This document shows positions 33,386 through 42,051 of a DNA stretch of 64,000 bases, in pieces. A program made the translations under genes and the position numbers. Numbering within the stretch: the first letter of the stretch is position 1; every line of letters starts with the position of its first letter. The notes under the pieces were generated by a model. It did no database searches and was not told the origin of the DNA. It was given only the letters and a program-made list of their open reading frames with translations. Source of the DNA: Kitasatospora sp. NBC_01287 (GTDB lineage Bacteria; Actinomycetota; Actinomycetes; Streptomycetales; Streptomycetaceae); contig NZ_JAPEPB010000001.1 in assembly GCF_026340565.1 (NCBI RefSeq), positions 7,786,001 to 7,850,000 of the forward strand, given 5' to 3'.

Positions 33386-34560
33386 GCGGCGGGACGCCCG
33401 AGGGGGCGGGCCCGGCGGGGCTCGCCTCCGCGCTGCTGGCCTCCGGCGCGCTCGGCTCGGAGTGGCTCGGCTCGTTCCACGCCGTACCCCGCGAGTTGTT
33501 CGTCCCGGAGCGCATCTGGCCGGGCATCGCGGACGGCACGGGGCAGGACCCCGTGGTGTACCGGTCGGTTGACGCCGGTGCCTGGTGGCGGGCGGTCTAC
33601 TCGGACATCCCGTTGACCACGCAGTGGGATGACGGCGAGCACGAGGGGGACGGGCTCGGCACCACCCCCAGCTCGTCCAACTCGATGCCCACGATGGTGT
33701 TCTCGATGCTCCGGGACCTGGACGTCCGGCCGGGCGACCGGGTGTTGGAGATCGGCACCGGGACGGGGTGGAACGCGGGTCTGCTGGCGCACCGCCTCGG
33801 TGACCGCAACGTGGTGACGGTCGAGTACGACCCGGACGTGGCGCGCGGCGCGCGGGAGAACCTGCTCCGGGCCGGACTGCACCCCGAGGTGATCGAGGGT
33901 GACGGCCGCTCGGGCTGGGCGGGCGGCGCTCCGTACGATCGCGTCATCGCCACCTGCTCCCTGGTCGGGATCCCACCGGCGTGGCTGGAGCAGACGGCGC
34001 CCGGCGGGGTCATCGTCGCGCCGTTCGGCACGGAGTACGGCGGGGAGGGCATCGTCCGCCTGACCGTCGACGCCGATGGCGCCGGCGCGTCCGGCCGGTT
34101 CACCGGGGGATCGGCGTTCATGCGGCTGCGCCAGCAGCGGACCGACCGGCCGCTGGTCGACGCCTACCTGAACGGCCGGGAGTGGCCGGCGGACGGGGTG
34201 CGGAGCGTGACCACGCTGGCCCCGCCGGAGACGGGGGGCTGGTCGGCACTGTTCGCGATCGGGCTGGGCGTGCCGGGCGCGTTCTGGCGGGCGGAGCGCT
34301 ACGCGGACGGCGCGTACACGCTGTGGCTGTACAGCGGGGACACCCTCTCCTGGGCCACGGCCGACTACGTGCGCGGCCGCACGTCGTTCGAGGTGGTGCA
34401 GTCCGGGCCGCGGCAGCTCTGGGACGAGGTGGCGGCCGCCTGGCAGTGGTGGGACGACCGGGGCCGACCGGGCTTCGACCGGTTCGGGCTCACGGTCACC
34501 CCCTCGGGGCACACGGCCTGGCTGGACGAAGCGGGGAACCCGGTGCCCGTCCGGAGCTGA
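33382..34560 (+). CDS. protein-L-isoaspartate O-methyltransferase-like enzyme
   Basis: A 392-aa SAM-dependent methyltransferase. Family marks are FHAVPRELFVPERIW, the NSMPTMVFSML loop before motif I, motif I VLEIGTGTGWNAG, APYDRVIATC and PGGVIVAPFG. The last 150 residues form the C-terminal extension seen in actinobacterial PIMT-like enzymes that act in RiPP pathways as well as in repair. It is coupled to the 26-aa peptide gene. The target could be an Asp side chain of that peptide; repair of damaged protein is the alternative. Confidence 0.85.
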   Translation: MSGGTPEGAGPAGLASALLASGALGSEWLGSFHAVPRELFVPERIWPGIADGTGQDPVVYRSVDAGAWWRAVYSDIPLTTQWDDGEHEGDGLGTTPSSSNSMPTMVFSMLRDLDVRPGDRVLEIGTGTGWNAGLLAHRLGDRNVVTVEYDPDVARGARENLLRAGLHPEVIEGDGRSGWAGGAPYDRVIATCSLVGIPPAWLEQTAPGGVIVAPFGTEYGGEGIVRLTVDADGAGASGRFTGGSAFMRLRQQRTDRPLVDAYLNGREWPADGVRSVTTLAPPETGGWSALFAIGLGVPGAFWRAERYADGAYTLWLYSGDTLSWATADYVRGRTSFEVVQSGPRQLWDEVAAAWQWWDDRGRPGFDRFGLTVTPSGHTAWLDEAGNPVPVRS

Positions 34561-34641
34561 ACTCCACGTCGCCCGTCCCCGGGCTCCCGCCAAGGCCGCG
34601 GCCGGATTGACACCCCTGCTGGGTGGGGTTAGAGAGGGAGG

Positions 34642-37371
34642 GTGCGTGAGGGCGAGCCGTCGGGCCCCAGCGGGCCGCGACCGGCCGGCGGAAGCAGGGC
34701 GAAGCACACCGGGAGTGCCCCGGGCGGCGTCCGCGGTACCGGCCGGTCCCATGAGCCCCGCGACCCCCATGAGCCCCGCGACCTCCATGAGCCCCGCGAC
34801 CCCCATGACCCCCGCGAGTGCCAGGACTCCCGCGACGAGGTCCTCGCCACCGCCGCGCGCAAGGCGGTGCTCTCCACCGAGGCGTACGGCTGCGTGATCT
34901 ACCTGCGCTCCCGCGACCGCCGCGCGCTGCTGCTGACCACCGTGGCAGGGGTGCCGGTCTCGCTGCTGGACGGGTTCCGGCGGCTGCCCGTCGGCGCCGC
35001 GCTGCCGGCCTCCGCCGCCTACCGGGACGGCCGCACGATCACCCTCACCGGGCCCGAGGAGACCATGCGGCGCTTCCCGCAGCTGCTGGTCGGCCTGCCG
35101 TACGCGTTCGCCTCGGTCTGCGCGCCGATCGCGAGCGGGGCGGAGAGCTTCGGGGTGCTGTGCGCGCTCTGGCCGGCATCGGAGGACGGCATCGCCTCGA
35201 CCGCCCGGCGCCACCTGCGCACCCTGGCCAACCGGCTCGGCGCCTCGCTGGCGGCGCTGGCCGAGCGCGGCGACCCGGTCGAGTCCGCCGGCGGCATCGC
35301 GATCGTCGAGCTGCCGGCGCCCACCGGACCGGTGGCCTCCCTGGGCCTCTTCGAGTGGAACCTCGCCACCGACGTCCTCACCGTCGACGAGCGGGCCCGC
35401 GCCCTGCTGGGCCTGGACGCCGGTGCCGCCGACCCCCGCGGCGCCGACCTCGCGCGGCTGCTGCACCCCGGCGACCTCGCCACGCTGCGCGCCGCCGGCG
35501 CCACCGCGGGCGCCGATCCCCGGCAGCCGGGCCGCTCGCTGGCGCTGCGCCTGCGCCTGCGACCGGCCGCGCACGGGCACAGGCACGGGCACGAGCACGG
35601 GCACGAGCACGAGGGCGGGCACGACTGGGGCGCCCGGTCGATCCAGCTGTGGGCCAGGCCGCTCGGCTCGGCCCCGGGGCACCTGGCCGGCGCGTTGCTG
35701 GACATCTCCGGCGGGGAGGCCGCCGCCGGGGCGGTCGAACGGCTGCGGCACGGGGTCTTCTCGCTCGATCCGGAGGGCTGGATCACCTATGCCAACCGGG
35801 CCACCGAGATGATGCTCGGGGCCGGCCGCGCCGAACTGCTCGGCCGCCACCCCTGGGAGGCGCTGCCCTGGCTCGCCGATCCGACCTACGAGGACCGCTA
35901 CCGGGCGGCGATGCTCTCCCAGCAGCCCACCTCGTTCCTGGCCTGCCGCCCGCCCGAGCACTGGCTGGCCTTCTCGCTCTACCCGGACGCGCACGGGGTC
36001 ACCGGCACCGTGGTCCCCGCGACCGCCCCGCCGACCGCTCCCGGCTCTGGTCCCGGGCCTGCCCCCGGGCCTGCTCCCGCTCCCGGGCCGGGCCCGTCCG
36101 CCCCCGGCGCCCCCGCCGCCCCGGCCGGCCTGGACGCGCCGGTGCCGGCCGGGCCGGGCGCGATGCACCACCTGATGCGGCTGGCCAGCCTGCTGACCCA
36201 GGCGGTCACCGTGCGCGAGGTGTGCACGGCGGTCGCGGAGCAGATCCTGCCGGCCTTCGGCGGCCAGCAGCTGGCGATCTACGTGGTGCGCGACAACCGG
36301 CTGCACCTGGCCCTGCAGTCCGGCTACCCCGACGGCTTCCTGGACCGCTTCGAGGGCTCCCCGATGCGGGCCAGGCTGCCGGGCGTCGAGGCGCTCAGCA
36401 CCGGCTCGCCGATCTTCTTCGAGTCGGTCGACGAGCTGGCCGCCGCCTACCCCGGGATCCCGCTGGACGAGCGTTCGGCCTGGGCCTTCCTGCCGCTGAT
36501 CGCCTCCGGCCGGCCGGTCGGCAGCTGCATCCTGGGCTTCGAGGACTCCCGCCCGTTCACCCCGGACGAGCGCGGCGTGCTGACGGCCCTGGGTGGCCTG
36601 ATCGCCCAGGCGCTGGAGCGGGCGCGGCTGTACGACACCGAGTTCGCGCTCGCCCGTGGGCTGCAGCACGCGCTGCTGCCGAACCGGCTGCCGGAGCCGC
36701 CGGGCCTGGAGATCGCCGCCCGCTACCTGCCGGGCACCAGCGGCATGGAGATCGGCGGCGACTGGTACGACGTGATCGTCACCGGGCAGGGGGTCAGCCT
36801 GGTGATCGGCGACGTCGAGGGGCACAGCGTGGCCGCGGCCGCGACCATGGGCCAACTGCGCAGCATCGTCAGGGCGTTCGCGACCAGTCGGACGCCGCCC
36901 GAGGAGGTGCTCGCGCGCACCAACCGGCTGCTGGACGAGCTGGACCCCGGGCTGCTGGCCAGCTGCCTGCTGATCCGGGTGGACCCGCTGACCGGCCACG
37001 CCAGGGCGGCGCGCGCCGGGCACCTGCCGCCGCTGCTGCGCCATCCGGACGGGCACACCGAGGTGCTGGACCTGGCGGGCGGCCCGCTGCTCGGGGTCGA
37101 TGCCGCGGCGGTCTTCCCCGCCGGCGAGCTGGTGCTGCCGGCCGGTTCGGTGCTCGCGCTCTACACCGACGGGCTGGTCGAGGAGGCGGGGATCGCGATC
37201 GACCAGGGCATCGACCGGCTGCGGAGCTCGCTCGCGCACGCCGGGACGGCCTCACTGGAGTCGCTCGCCGACCGCCTGGTCGGCGACGCCCGCCGCTCCA
37301 CCCACCGGGTGGACGACGTCGCGCTGCTGCTCACCCGGCGCGAGGAGGAGCCGACGAGGGGTGGCGAGTGA
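34642..37371 (+). CDS. PP2C/SpoIIE phosphatase with GAF and PAS sensors
   Basis: A 909-aa signalling phosphatase. After a repetitive basic/acidic N-terminus (EPRDPHEPRDLHEPRDPH, residues 38-55) come a GAF domain (about 65-205), a PAS-like domain with FEWNLATDVLTVDERARALLG (about 235-360) holding a His-rich insert (HGHEHGHEHEGGHDWG), a second PAS (GVFSLDPEGWITYANRATEM, about 370-450), a Pro/Gly linker, a second GAF (about 510-665) and the PP2C-type SpoIIE domain (MEIGGDWYDVI, GDVEGHSVAAAATMGQLR, ALYTDGLVE). It would dephosphorylate anti-sigma-factor antagonists. The GTG start at 34642 lies very close to the GGGAGG, so the true start may differ. Confidence 0.9.
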   Translation: MREGEPSGPSGPRPAGGSRAKHTGSAPGGVRGTGRSHEPRDPHEPRDLHEPRDPHDPRECQDSRDEVLATAARKAVLSTEAYGCVIYLRSRDRRALLLTTVAGVPVSLLDGFRRLPVGAALPASAAYRDGRTITLTGPEETMRRFPQLLVGLPYAFASVCAPIASGAESFGVLCALWPASEDGIASTARRHLRTLANRLGASLAALAERGDPVESAGGIAIVELPAPTGPVASLGLFEWNLATDVLTVDERARALLGLDAGAADPRGADLARLLHPGDLATLRAAGATAGADPRQPGRSLALRLRLRPAAHGHRHGHEHGHEHEGGHDWGARSIQLWARPLGSAPGHLAGALLDISGGEAAAGAVERLRHGVFSLDPEGWITYANRATEMMLGAGRAELLGRHPWEALPWLADPTYEDRYRAAMLSQQPTSFLACRPPEHWLAFSLYPDAHGVTGTVVPATAPPTAPGSGPGPAPGPAPAPGPGPSAPGAPAAPAGLDAPVPAGPGAMHHLMRLASLLTQAVTVREVCTAVAEQILPAFGGQQLAIYVVRDNRLHLALQSGYPDGFLDRFEGSPMRARLPGVEALSTGSPIFFESVDELAAAYPGIPLDERSAWAFLPLIASGRPVGSCILGFEDSRPFTPDERGVLTALGGLIAQALERARLYDTEFALARGLQHALLPNRLPEPPGLEIAARYLPGTSGMEIGGDWYDVIVTGQGVSLVIGDVEGHSVAAAATMGQLRSIVRAFATSRTPPEEVLARTNRLLDELDPGLLASCLLIRVDPLTGHARAARAGHLPPLLRHPDGHTEVLDLAGGPLLGVDAAAVFPAGELVLPAGSVLALYTDGLVEEAGIAIDQGIDRLRSSLAHAGTASLESLADRLVGDARRSTHRVDDVALLLTRREEEPTRGGE
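34750..34821 (+). repeat. four 18-bp coding tandem units
   Basis: Units catgagccccgcgacccc at 34750, 34768, 34786 and a diverged copy at 34804. They encode the HEPRDP repeats at the phosphatase N-terminus. Confidence 0.9.
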
Positions 37372-37450
37372 GCCCGCGCAGTGTCGTCCGCGCGGTGCCG
37401 CCCGCGCGGTGCCGCCCGCACTTGGCGGCGGCGCCCGTGACCCCCGCGGA

Positions 37451-37726
37451 TCAGTCCGTGCGCGGATCGGCGGGCGGGCCGGGCTGCGGCTGACGCGATG
37501 GCAACTTCCCACCCGGGCCCAGGCGGTGTGCCCGGATCCGAACGAGCAGCTCCGCCGCCGAGCCGCTCGGCCCCGCCGAGCCCGCCAGTGCCTCTTCGAC
37601 CTCGGCCAGCAGCGCGTCCACGTCGTTCAGCGCGCGCTTCAAGGCCTGGATCTGCGGGCCCTGGGCGCCGGCCTGGCGGCGGGAGCGGGCCAGGTTCTGG
37701 TACTGCTCGACGGGCAGCAGGACCAT
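37451..37726 (-). CDS. 91-aa coiled-coil-like hypothetical
   Basis: It begins MVLLPVEQYQNLARSRRQAG, faintly like the end of a Phd/YefM antitoxin core, then has a heptad-like helix (QIQALKRALNDVDALLAEVE) and a Pro/Gly-rich tail. There is no clear Shine-Dalgarno and no toxin partner. Kept because amphipathic coding is plausible. Confidence 0.45.
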   Translation of the reverse strand: MVLLPVEQYQNLARSRRQAGAQGPQIQALKRALNDVDALLAEVEEALAGSAGPSGSAAELLVRIRAHRLGPGGKLPSRQPQPGPPADPRTD

Positions 37727-37829
37727 GTCGACGCCGTCGACGGTCGCCCTGCGGGGTTCCGGGGTCCGGCTCGACTATCGACCTACTCTCGCTCTGACGA
37801 GGCGTCAGCCGCCGTCTGCTGGAGGGGAG

Positions 37830-38723
37830 TCAGCGCAGACCGGCACGGCCGGGCAGCGGGCGCGGGCGGCCGGTGAGCACGCAGTCCCCGCAGAGGGCGC
37901 CCGCGCGGTCCGGGGCGGCCCGGTAGATCAGGCAGCAACTGCGACGGCGGAATCCGCCGCCGTCGGCCGTCGGGCCGCCGGCGCCGCGCAGGGGCGGCCG
38001 GTCGAGCAGCTGGGTGGCCAGTTCGCCTGCCCGGCCCGCGAGTTCGGGTGCTGTGCGGGCGATCGCCGAGGCCGCGCCGTTGACCGCCGAGGCGACGTTG
38101 CCCCAGAGGATGTGCGGGGAGAGCGAGTACGCGCCGGCCGCCGCCACCAGCTCGCGGATCGGCCCGTCGAGCAGGTCCCGGGCCAGCCGGTCCGCGAGCC
38201 CGACCGGGTCCCAGGGCTCGCCCGTTTCCGGCTCCTGGTCCGCGCTCGCGCTCGCGCTCGCGCCCGGGTCCTCGCCCGGGTCCCCGCCCGCGCCCCGTCC
38301 GGTGGTCCGTCGCGGCAGTGAGAGCGGGAAGGGCCCGCCCGGTACCGGCTGCCACCACGCCCGGCGCGGGTCGAACGGGAGCGCCTCGCCGGTCAGCACA
38401 CCGACGGCGAAGGCCGGGGAGAGCAGCCGGGAGGCCAGCCCCAGCTGGGTCACCGAGGCGGCCACCCGCTCCTCCACCGCCGTCACCGGCTGCCCGCCGG
38501 CCGCCGCGAGGTAGCCGCGCACGGCGGTCACCCGCGCGCGCAGCACCGAGGGGTCATCCAGCAGTTCACCCAGTGCTCGCCAGGGCGCCGGCGGCGGCCC
38601 AGGGATGCCGCTCTCCTGGCGGGTCTCGAAGGCGAAGAACGGCCCGAGGGCCGCGACCCGTGCGGGCGTCGCGGCCTTCGGGTCCGGTCGCGCCGGGGCG
38701 CACCGGTGGTCCGGCTCGGTCAT
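37830..38723 (-). CDS. (2Fe-2S)-binding ferric-siderophore-reductase-like protein (FhuF type)
   Basis: A 297-aa protein with a C-terminal RRRSCCLIYR...GALCGDCVL, the CC-x10-CxxC cluster of FhuF-type reductases that release iron from siderophores. A low-complexity insertion with SASASAD (about 155-165) interrupts the middle. Its start overlaps the CbtA stop (ATGA), so it belongs to the cobalamin-riboswitch operon. That association suggests reduction of a corrinoid or cobalt species, or shared metal uptake, rather than plain siderophore use. Confidence 0.85.
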   Translation of the reverse strand: MTEPDHRCAPARPDPKAATPARVAALGPFFAFETRQESGIPGPPPAPWRALGELLDDPSVLRARVTAVRGYLAAAGGQPVTAVEERVAASVTQLGLASRLLSPAFAVGVLTGEALPFDPRRAWWQPVPGGPFPLSLPRRTTGRGAGGDPGEDPGASASASADQEPETGEPWDPVGLADRLARDLLDGPIRELVAAAGAYSLSPHILWGNVASAVNGAASAIARTAPELAGRAGELATQLLDRPPLRGAGGPTADGGGFRRRSCCLIYRAAPDRAGALCGDCVLTGRPRPLPGRAGLR

Positions 38724-39592
38724 ACCGCCCCGACCGGCTTGGCCCGGACCGGCGTGGCCTGGGACGCCGTCCGCTCCTTCGGGGCGAGCAGGCGCTCGGC
38801 CAGCGGGCCGAAGACCAGGCCGAGGACGGCCCAGAGCAGCAGTTGCGCGATCACCGAGTAGAAGCGGAACTCGAACAGCGTGTCGGCCGGGAAGCCGGGG
38901 AAGACGATGGTGCCGCCCGGGTCGGTCAGCGGCTGCGGCGTCTCGGTCGCGTGGTGTCCGAACTCACGGACGTTGTCCGACAGTTCGCCGAGCGAGGGGA
39001 GCAGCGCCATGATCACGCCGAGCACCACCGCGTAGGCCGCGCCGGCCAGCAGGGTCGCGTTCCAGTTCCCGAACCTGGCCTGCAGTCGCTTGCCCAGCCA
39101 GACCGCCGCGATCAGGAAGACGACCGAGCAGAGCACCATGGCGAGGTAGAGGTTGCCCCGGTCGCGGATCGTGTCGGGGTGCCCGATCGACGGCGGGTTC
39201 GCCGGGTACTTCACGAACGGCACGAAGTAGATGCCGAGGAAGCCGCCCAGCGCCACCAGCATGGCCAGGGTGCGCGGCCGCAGCTTGCCGACCCGGCCCA
39301 GGCAGACGGTGTACGCCACGGCGAACAGCGCGCCCATCGCCATGCCGAAGAAGACCATGCCGACACCGATGCCGATGTTGGCCTGGATGGTGCGGCTGAA
39401 GATGTCGGGGCCGGAGTCGGCCATCGGCAGCCCGGCGGCCTTGTCCAGCGTGCTCTGCGCGGCGTCGCGCGCGCTCTCGTAGCTGATCGCGGCGTCGATC
39501 TGCGGCTCGGCGAAGATCCGCGCGAAGACGAATGCGAGCAGGCCTGCCACTGCGCCGGCGAGCACGCCGCGCAGGATGAGTCTCTTTTCCAT
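38720..39592 (-). CDS. cbtA: CbtA-family cobalt transporter subunit
   Basis: A 290-aa membrane protein with about six helices (LRGVLAGAVAGLLAFVFARI, VGMVFFGMAMGALFAVAY, TLAMLVALGGFLGIYFVPF and others) typical of CbtA, with conserved His/Pro loops (FGHHATETPQPL). With CbtB it is thought to import cobalt for B12 synthesis. It is coupled to the FhuF-like gene downstream. Confidence 0.93.
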   Translation of the reverse strand: MEKRLILRGVLAGAVAGLLAFVFARIFAEPQIDAAISYESARDAAQSTLDKAAGLPMADSGPDIFSRTIQANIGIGVGMVFFGMAMGALFAVAYTVCLGRVGKLRPRTLAMLVALGGFLGIYFVPFVKYPANPPSIGHPDTIRDRGNLYLAMVLCSVVFLIAAVWLGKRLQARFGNWNATLLAGAAYAVVLGVIMALLPSLGELSDNVREFGHHATETPQPLTDPGGTIVFPGFPADTLFEFRFYSVIAQLLLWAVLGLVFGPLAERLLAPKERTASQATPVRAKPVGAV

Positions 39593-39602
39593 GTCCAGTT
39601 GT

Positions 39603-39672
39603 CCGTACTTCAGTTCGTCGGGCGTCGAGTTCGTCGGGTCCGTCGGTTTCGTCGGGCTCGTCGGGCTCGTCA
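39603..39672. repeat. 9-bp repeats between cbtA and cbtB
   Basis: Variants of gttcgtcgg/gctcgtcgg fill the short spacer. Low-complexity only. Confidence 0.6.
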
Positions 39673-39888
39673 GTGGCAGGGGAAGCCGAGGAAGTGCCGG
39701 GAGTCGTGGACGAACTCGTGGATGTGCATGTCCTTGCCGAAGACGGAGTAGGCGCCCTGGTCGACACCGATGAAGTAGTAGACCGCGAGGGCGATCAGCG
39801 CGGTGCCGACCAGCCAGGTCACGGCCTTCGACACCGGCAGCACCACGGGAGTGGGCAGCGCGCTGGAACTGGGCAGACTGGTGCTCAC
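39670..39888 (-). CDS. cbtB: CbtB-family cobalt transporter subunit
   Basis: A 72-aa protein with one transmembrane helix (AVTWLVGTALIALAVYYFIG) and the His-rich C-terminus MHIHEFVHDSRHFLGFPCH that binds cobalt in this family. The start is GTG with AAGGAG upstream. It is the first gene of the operon under the riboswitch. Confidence 0.93.
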   Translation of the reverse strand: MSTSLPSSSALPTPVVLPVSKAVTWLVGTALIALAVYYFIGVDQGAYSVFGKDMHIHEFVHDSRHFLGFPCH

Positions 39889-39935
39889 AGGTGAGTCTCC
39901 TTCAGGGGATCGTGCGTCCCGCTAGCGTGTGGAGT

Positions 39936-40042
39936 GCGGTGATGGCGTCGTATCTGACTGGCGCACCGCCCGGGGGCGATCCGCTTCACAGTGGCGCGAC
40001 CGTGCTGGATTCCCACCAGCTTCCTTACGCCATCACTACCTG
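39936..40042 (-). promoter_or_regulatory. cobalamin riboswitch
   Basis: On the minus strand the conserved core is present: GGAAGCTGGTGGGAATCC, then GGTCGCGCCACTGTGA and the B12-box part GCCAGTCAGATAC. A closing stem GTGATGGCGT/ACGCCATCAC brackets it. It lies 48 bp before cbtB, so adenosylcobalamin should repress the cobalt-uptake operon. Confidence 0.9.
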
Positions 40043-40146
40043 AGGCAGGGTAGGGCGCGGCCGATGCGCCGTCAATCGCGCGTCACCGGGATCACCCCCG
40101 CCGAGGTCGGCCGGCCCTGGGCCGGCACCGTATCGCCCGCTCCGCT

Positions 40147-40167
40147 AAGGTTAGGCAAACCTAACTT
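40147..40167 (+). promoter_or_regulatory. DtxR/IdeR (DmdR) iron box
   Basis: AAGGTTAGGCAAACCTAACTT, close to the consensus TTAGGTTAGGCTAACCTAA, sits 15 bp before the DUF2470 start. It predicts Fe2+-dependent repression. Confidence 0.9.
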
Positions 40168-40182
40168 GAGTGGAGGTGTGGC

Positions 40183-40986
40183 ATGGCTGCCACGCACACC
40201 CGTACGACGGGCGCCGACGCGGCGGAGCGGGTCCGCACGGTGCTGGCCGCCGCCGACTCGCTGGCCCTCGCCACCGAGCGCCACAGCTACGACCTGATCG
40301 GGGTGCACGCGCTCGACCCGGACGGCGGCCTGACCATGCGGGTGCCGCGGGACACCCCGCTGGCCGCCGAGCACGCCCAGGCCCCCCGCGGCGCGCTGGC
40401 CTGCGTGGTCGAGATCACCGACGTCGCGCCGGCTGCCGTGCGTGACCGGGTCCGCGCCCGGGTGACCCTGGTCGGCCGACTGCTGGCGGACGAGCGCGCG
40501 TCCGACGCGGCGGACCTCACCCTGCGCCTGGACCTCGCACACGCCACCCTGCGCACGGTCGAGGGCGGCAGCACGGTGGCGCCCGAGGCGTTCACCGCCG
40601 CCCGGCCCGATCCGCTGGCCAGGTGCGAGGCGCACCTGCTCACTCATCTGACGGATGATCACCAGGACGTGCTGGCCCTGCTCGCCGGTCTGGTCGGGAC
40701 TGGGGCCGGGATCGGGGCCGGGGCCCCGCCCGGCCCGGCCCGGGCATGGCCGCTGGCACTGGACCGCCACGGCCTGACGCTGCGGTTGGAGCACCCGCAC
40801 ACCCGGCGCGACGTCCGGCTGCTGTTCCCGACCCCGGCGCGGACCGCCGACCAGGCCGGCGACCGGGTCCGCGCGCTGCTCGACGCCGCTCACCCCTGCC
40901 GGCACCACCACCATCACCACGGCGACCAGAACGGACCGGATGCCTCAGCCGGCAGCGGCTCCAGCGGGCCCGCCGGACGGCCGTGA
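40183..40986 (+). CDS. DUF2470 split-barrel-like protein, iron-regulated
   Basis: A 267-aa protein. The first 140 residues have a pyridoxamine-oxidase-like split-barrel pattern (LALATERHSYDLIGVHALDP, ARVTLVGRLLADE), and the second part is DUF2470 (EAHLLTHLTDDHQDVLALLA, RLLFPTPARTADQAGDRVRALL). Related proteins bind heme or flavin. The C-terminus has HHHHHHG, which could bind metal. It has GGAGGT before the start and an iron box, so it is made when iron is low. Confidence 0.85.
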   Translation: MAATHTRTTGADAAERVRTVLAAADSLALATERHSYDLIGVHALDPDGGLTMRVPRDTPLAAEHAQAPRGALACVVEITDVAPAAVRDRVRARVTLVGRLLADERASDAADLTLRLDLAHATLRTVEGGSTVAPEAFTAARPDPLARCEAHLLTHLTDDHQDVLALLAGLVGTGAGIGAGAPPGPARAWPLALDRHGLTLRLEHPHTRRDVRLLFPTPARTADQAGDRVRALLDAAHPCRHHHHHHGDQNGPDASAGSGSSGPAGRP

Positions 40987-41135
40987 CGGGGGCGCCGCGC
41001 GGGCCCGTCCTCGACGTGGCCACGATCCTCCGCGCCGCGCCGCTGGCCGCCGCCCTCGCCACACCCCCGGCGCGCCCGGCGGTGGCAGTCCCGGCGGCCT
41101 GCCCGAGCACGGCGGCCTGCCCGACTCCGGCGGCC

Positions 41136-42026
41136 TCAGTGGCGCAGCCGGGTGAGCAATCGGTCGGCCTCGCGGCCGAGTTGGCGCAGCCCGCCGAGGG
41201 TGAGCGCTGACCGCGCCGGGGCCAGTGCCCGCAGCGGGGTGTCGAGCAGGCGCGGATCGAGGTACGGCACCCAGCCGGTGGCGCGCGGGTGGTAGCGCGG
41301 CGGGCCCAGGCAGAGCCGCTTGGTGACCACCCAGCGGGTCTCCGGACCGGTGTTCGGGCGGGTGGCGTGAAGCTGGTCGCCGGCGAAGACCAGCAGGTCG
41401 CCGGCCTCCAGCTCGACCTCCACCGGCTCACCGATCGCCTGGCCGGCCAGCAGCCGTACCCCGTCGTGCCGCAGCGGACGCCGGTACGCCTGCGGCCAGA
41501 GTGTCAGGCCGTTGTCCCGCCGCACCCGGCTGACGGCCAGCCAGAGGTTCACCGAGTTGACCGCGGTGTTGAACCAGGAGTCGGTGTGCGCCAGCGTCGG
41601 CAGCAGGAAACCGGTGTAGTCGCCCAGTTCCGCCTCCCGGCCGCGCACGGTGGCCTGCGGCGACATGATCCGCACGCCCAGGTGCGAACTCACGTACAGC
41701 CGCCGGCGCTGCGGTGGCAGGGCGCCGGCGAAGCGGAGCAGCAGCTGCTCGGCGGCCGGGCGCAAGCGGCGGTCCAACTCGTCGCGGACCGACCGGATCT
41801 GCCCCGCGTCGGCCACCAGGTGCAGCTGCTCCAGGCCTGACCGGTCCAACTTCCCGGCGGCCTGCGGCGAGACGGTGGCCGCGACCGAGGCCAGCGCCGC
41901 CCGTCGGGCCGACTCGCCCGGGGCGAGCAGGTCCAGCGCACCGCGGACCACCAGCAGCCGCCCGTCCAGCGCGTCGCGCAGGCGCAGGCCGCCGAGCGGC
42001 GCCTCGTGCAGGGTCGCCAGTGCCAT
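41136..42026 (-). CDS. PhyH-like Fe(II)/2-oxoglutarate dioxygenase
   Basis: A 296-aa protein with the HxD pair in LAHTDSWFNTAVNSVNLWLA, and the distal His and 2-oxoglutarate Arg in LLVFAGDQLHATRPNTGPETR. This is the phytanoyl-CoA dioxygenase layout used for hydroxylation in natural product pathways. It lies at the downstream end of the YcaO gene group on the same strand and is the likely last tailoring gene. The substrate is inferred from context only. Confidence 0.83.
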   Translation of the reverse strand: MALATLHEAPLGGLRLRDALDGRLLVVRGALDLLAPGESARRAALASVAATVSPQAAGKLDRSGLEQLHLVADAGQIRSVRDELDRRLRPAAEQLLLRFAGALPPQRRRLYVSSHLGVRIMSPQATVRGREAELGDYTGFLLPTLAHTDSWFNTAVNSVNLWLAVSRVRRDNGLTLWPQAYRRPLRHDGVRLLAGQAIGEPVEVELEAGDLLVFAGDQLHATRPNTGPETRWVVTKRLCLGPPRYHPRATGWVPYLDPRLLDTPLRALAPARSALTLGGLRQLGREADRLLTRLRH

Positions 42027-42051
42027 GGGTCTTCCCCTCCGCCCTTCCCTC

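Noticed and set aside
39936..40042. rRNA or tRNA in the AT-richer region before cbtB
   Set aside because: The conserved cobalamin riboswitch core explains it fully.
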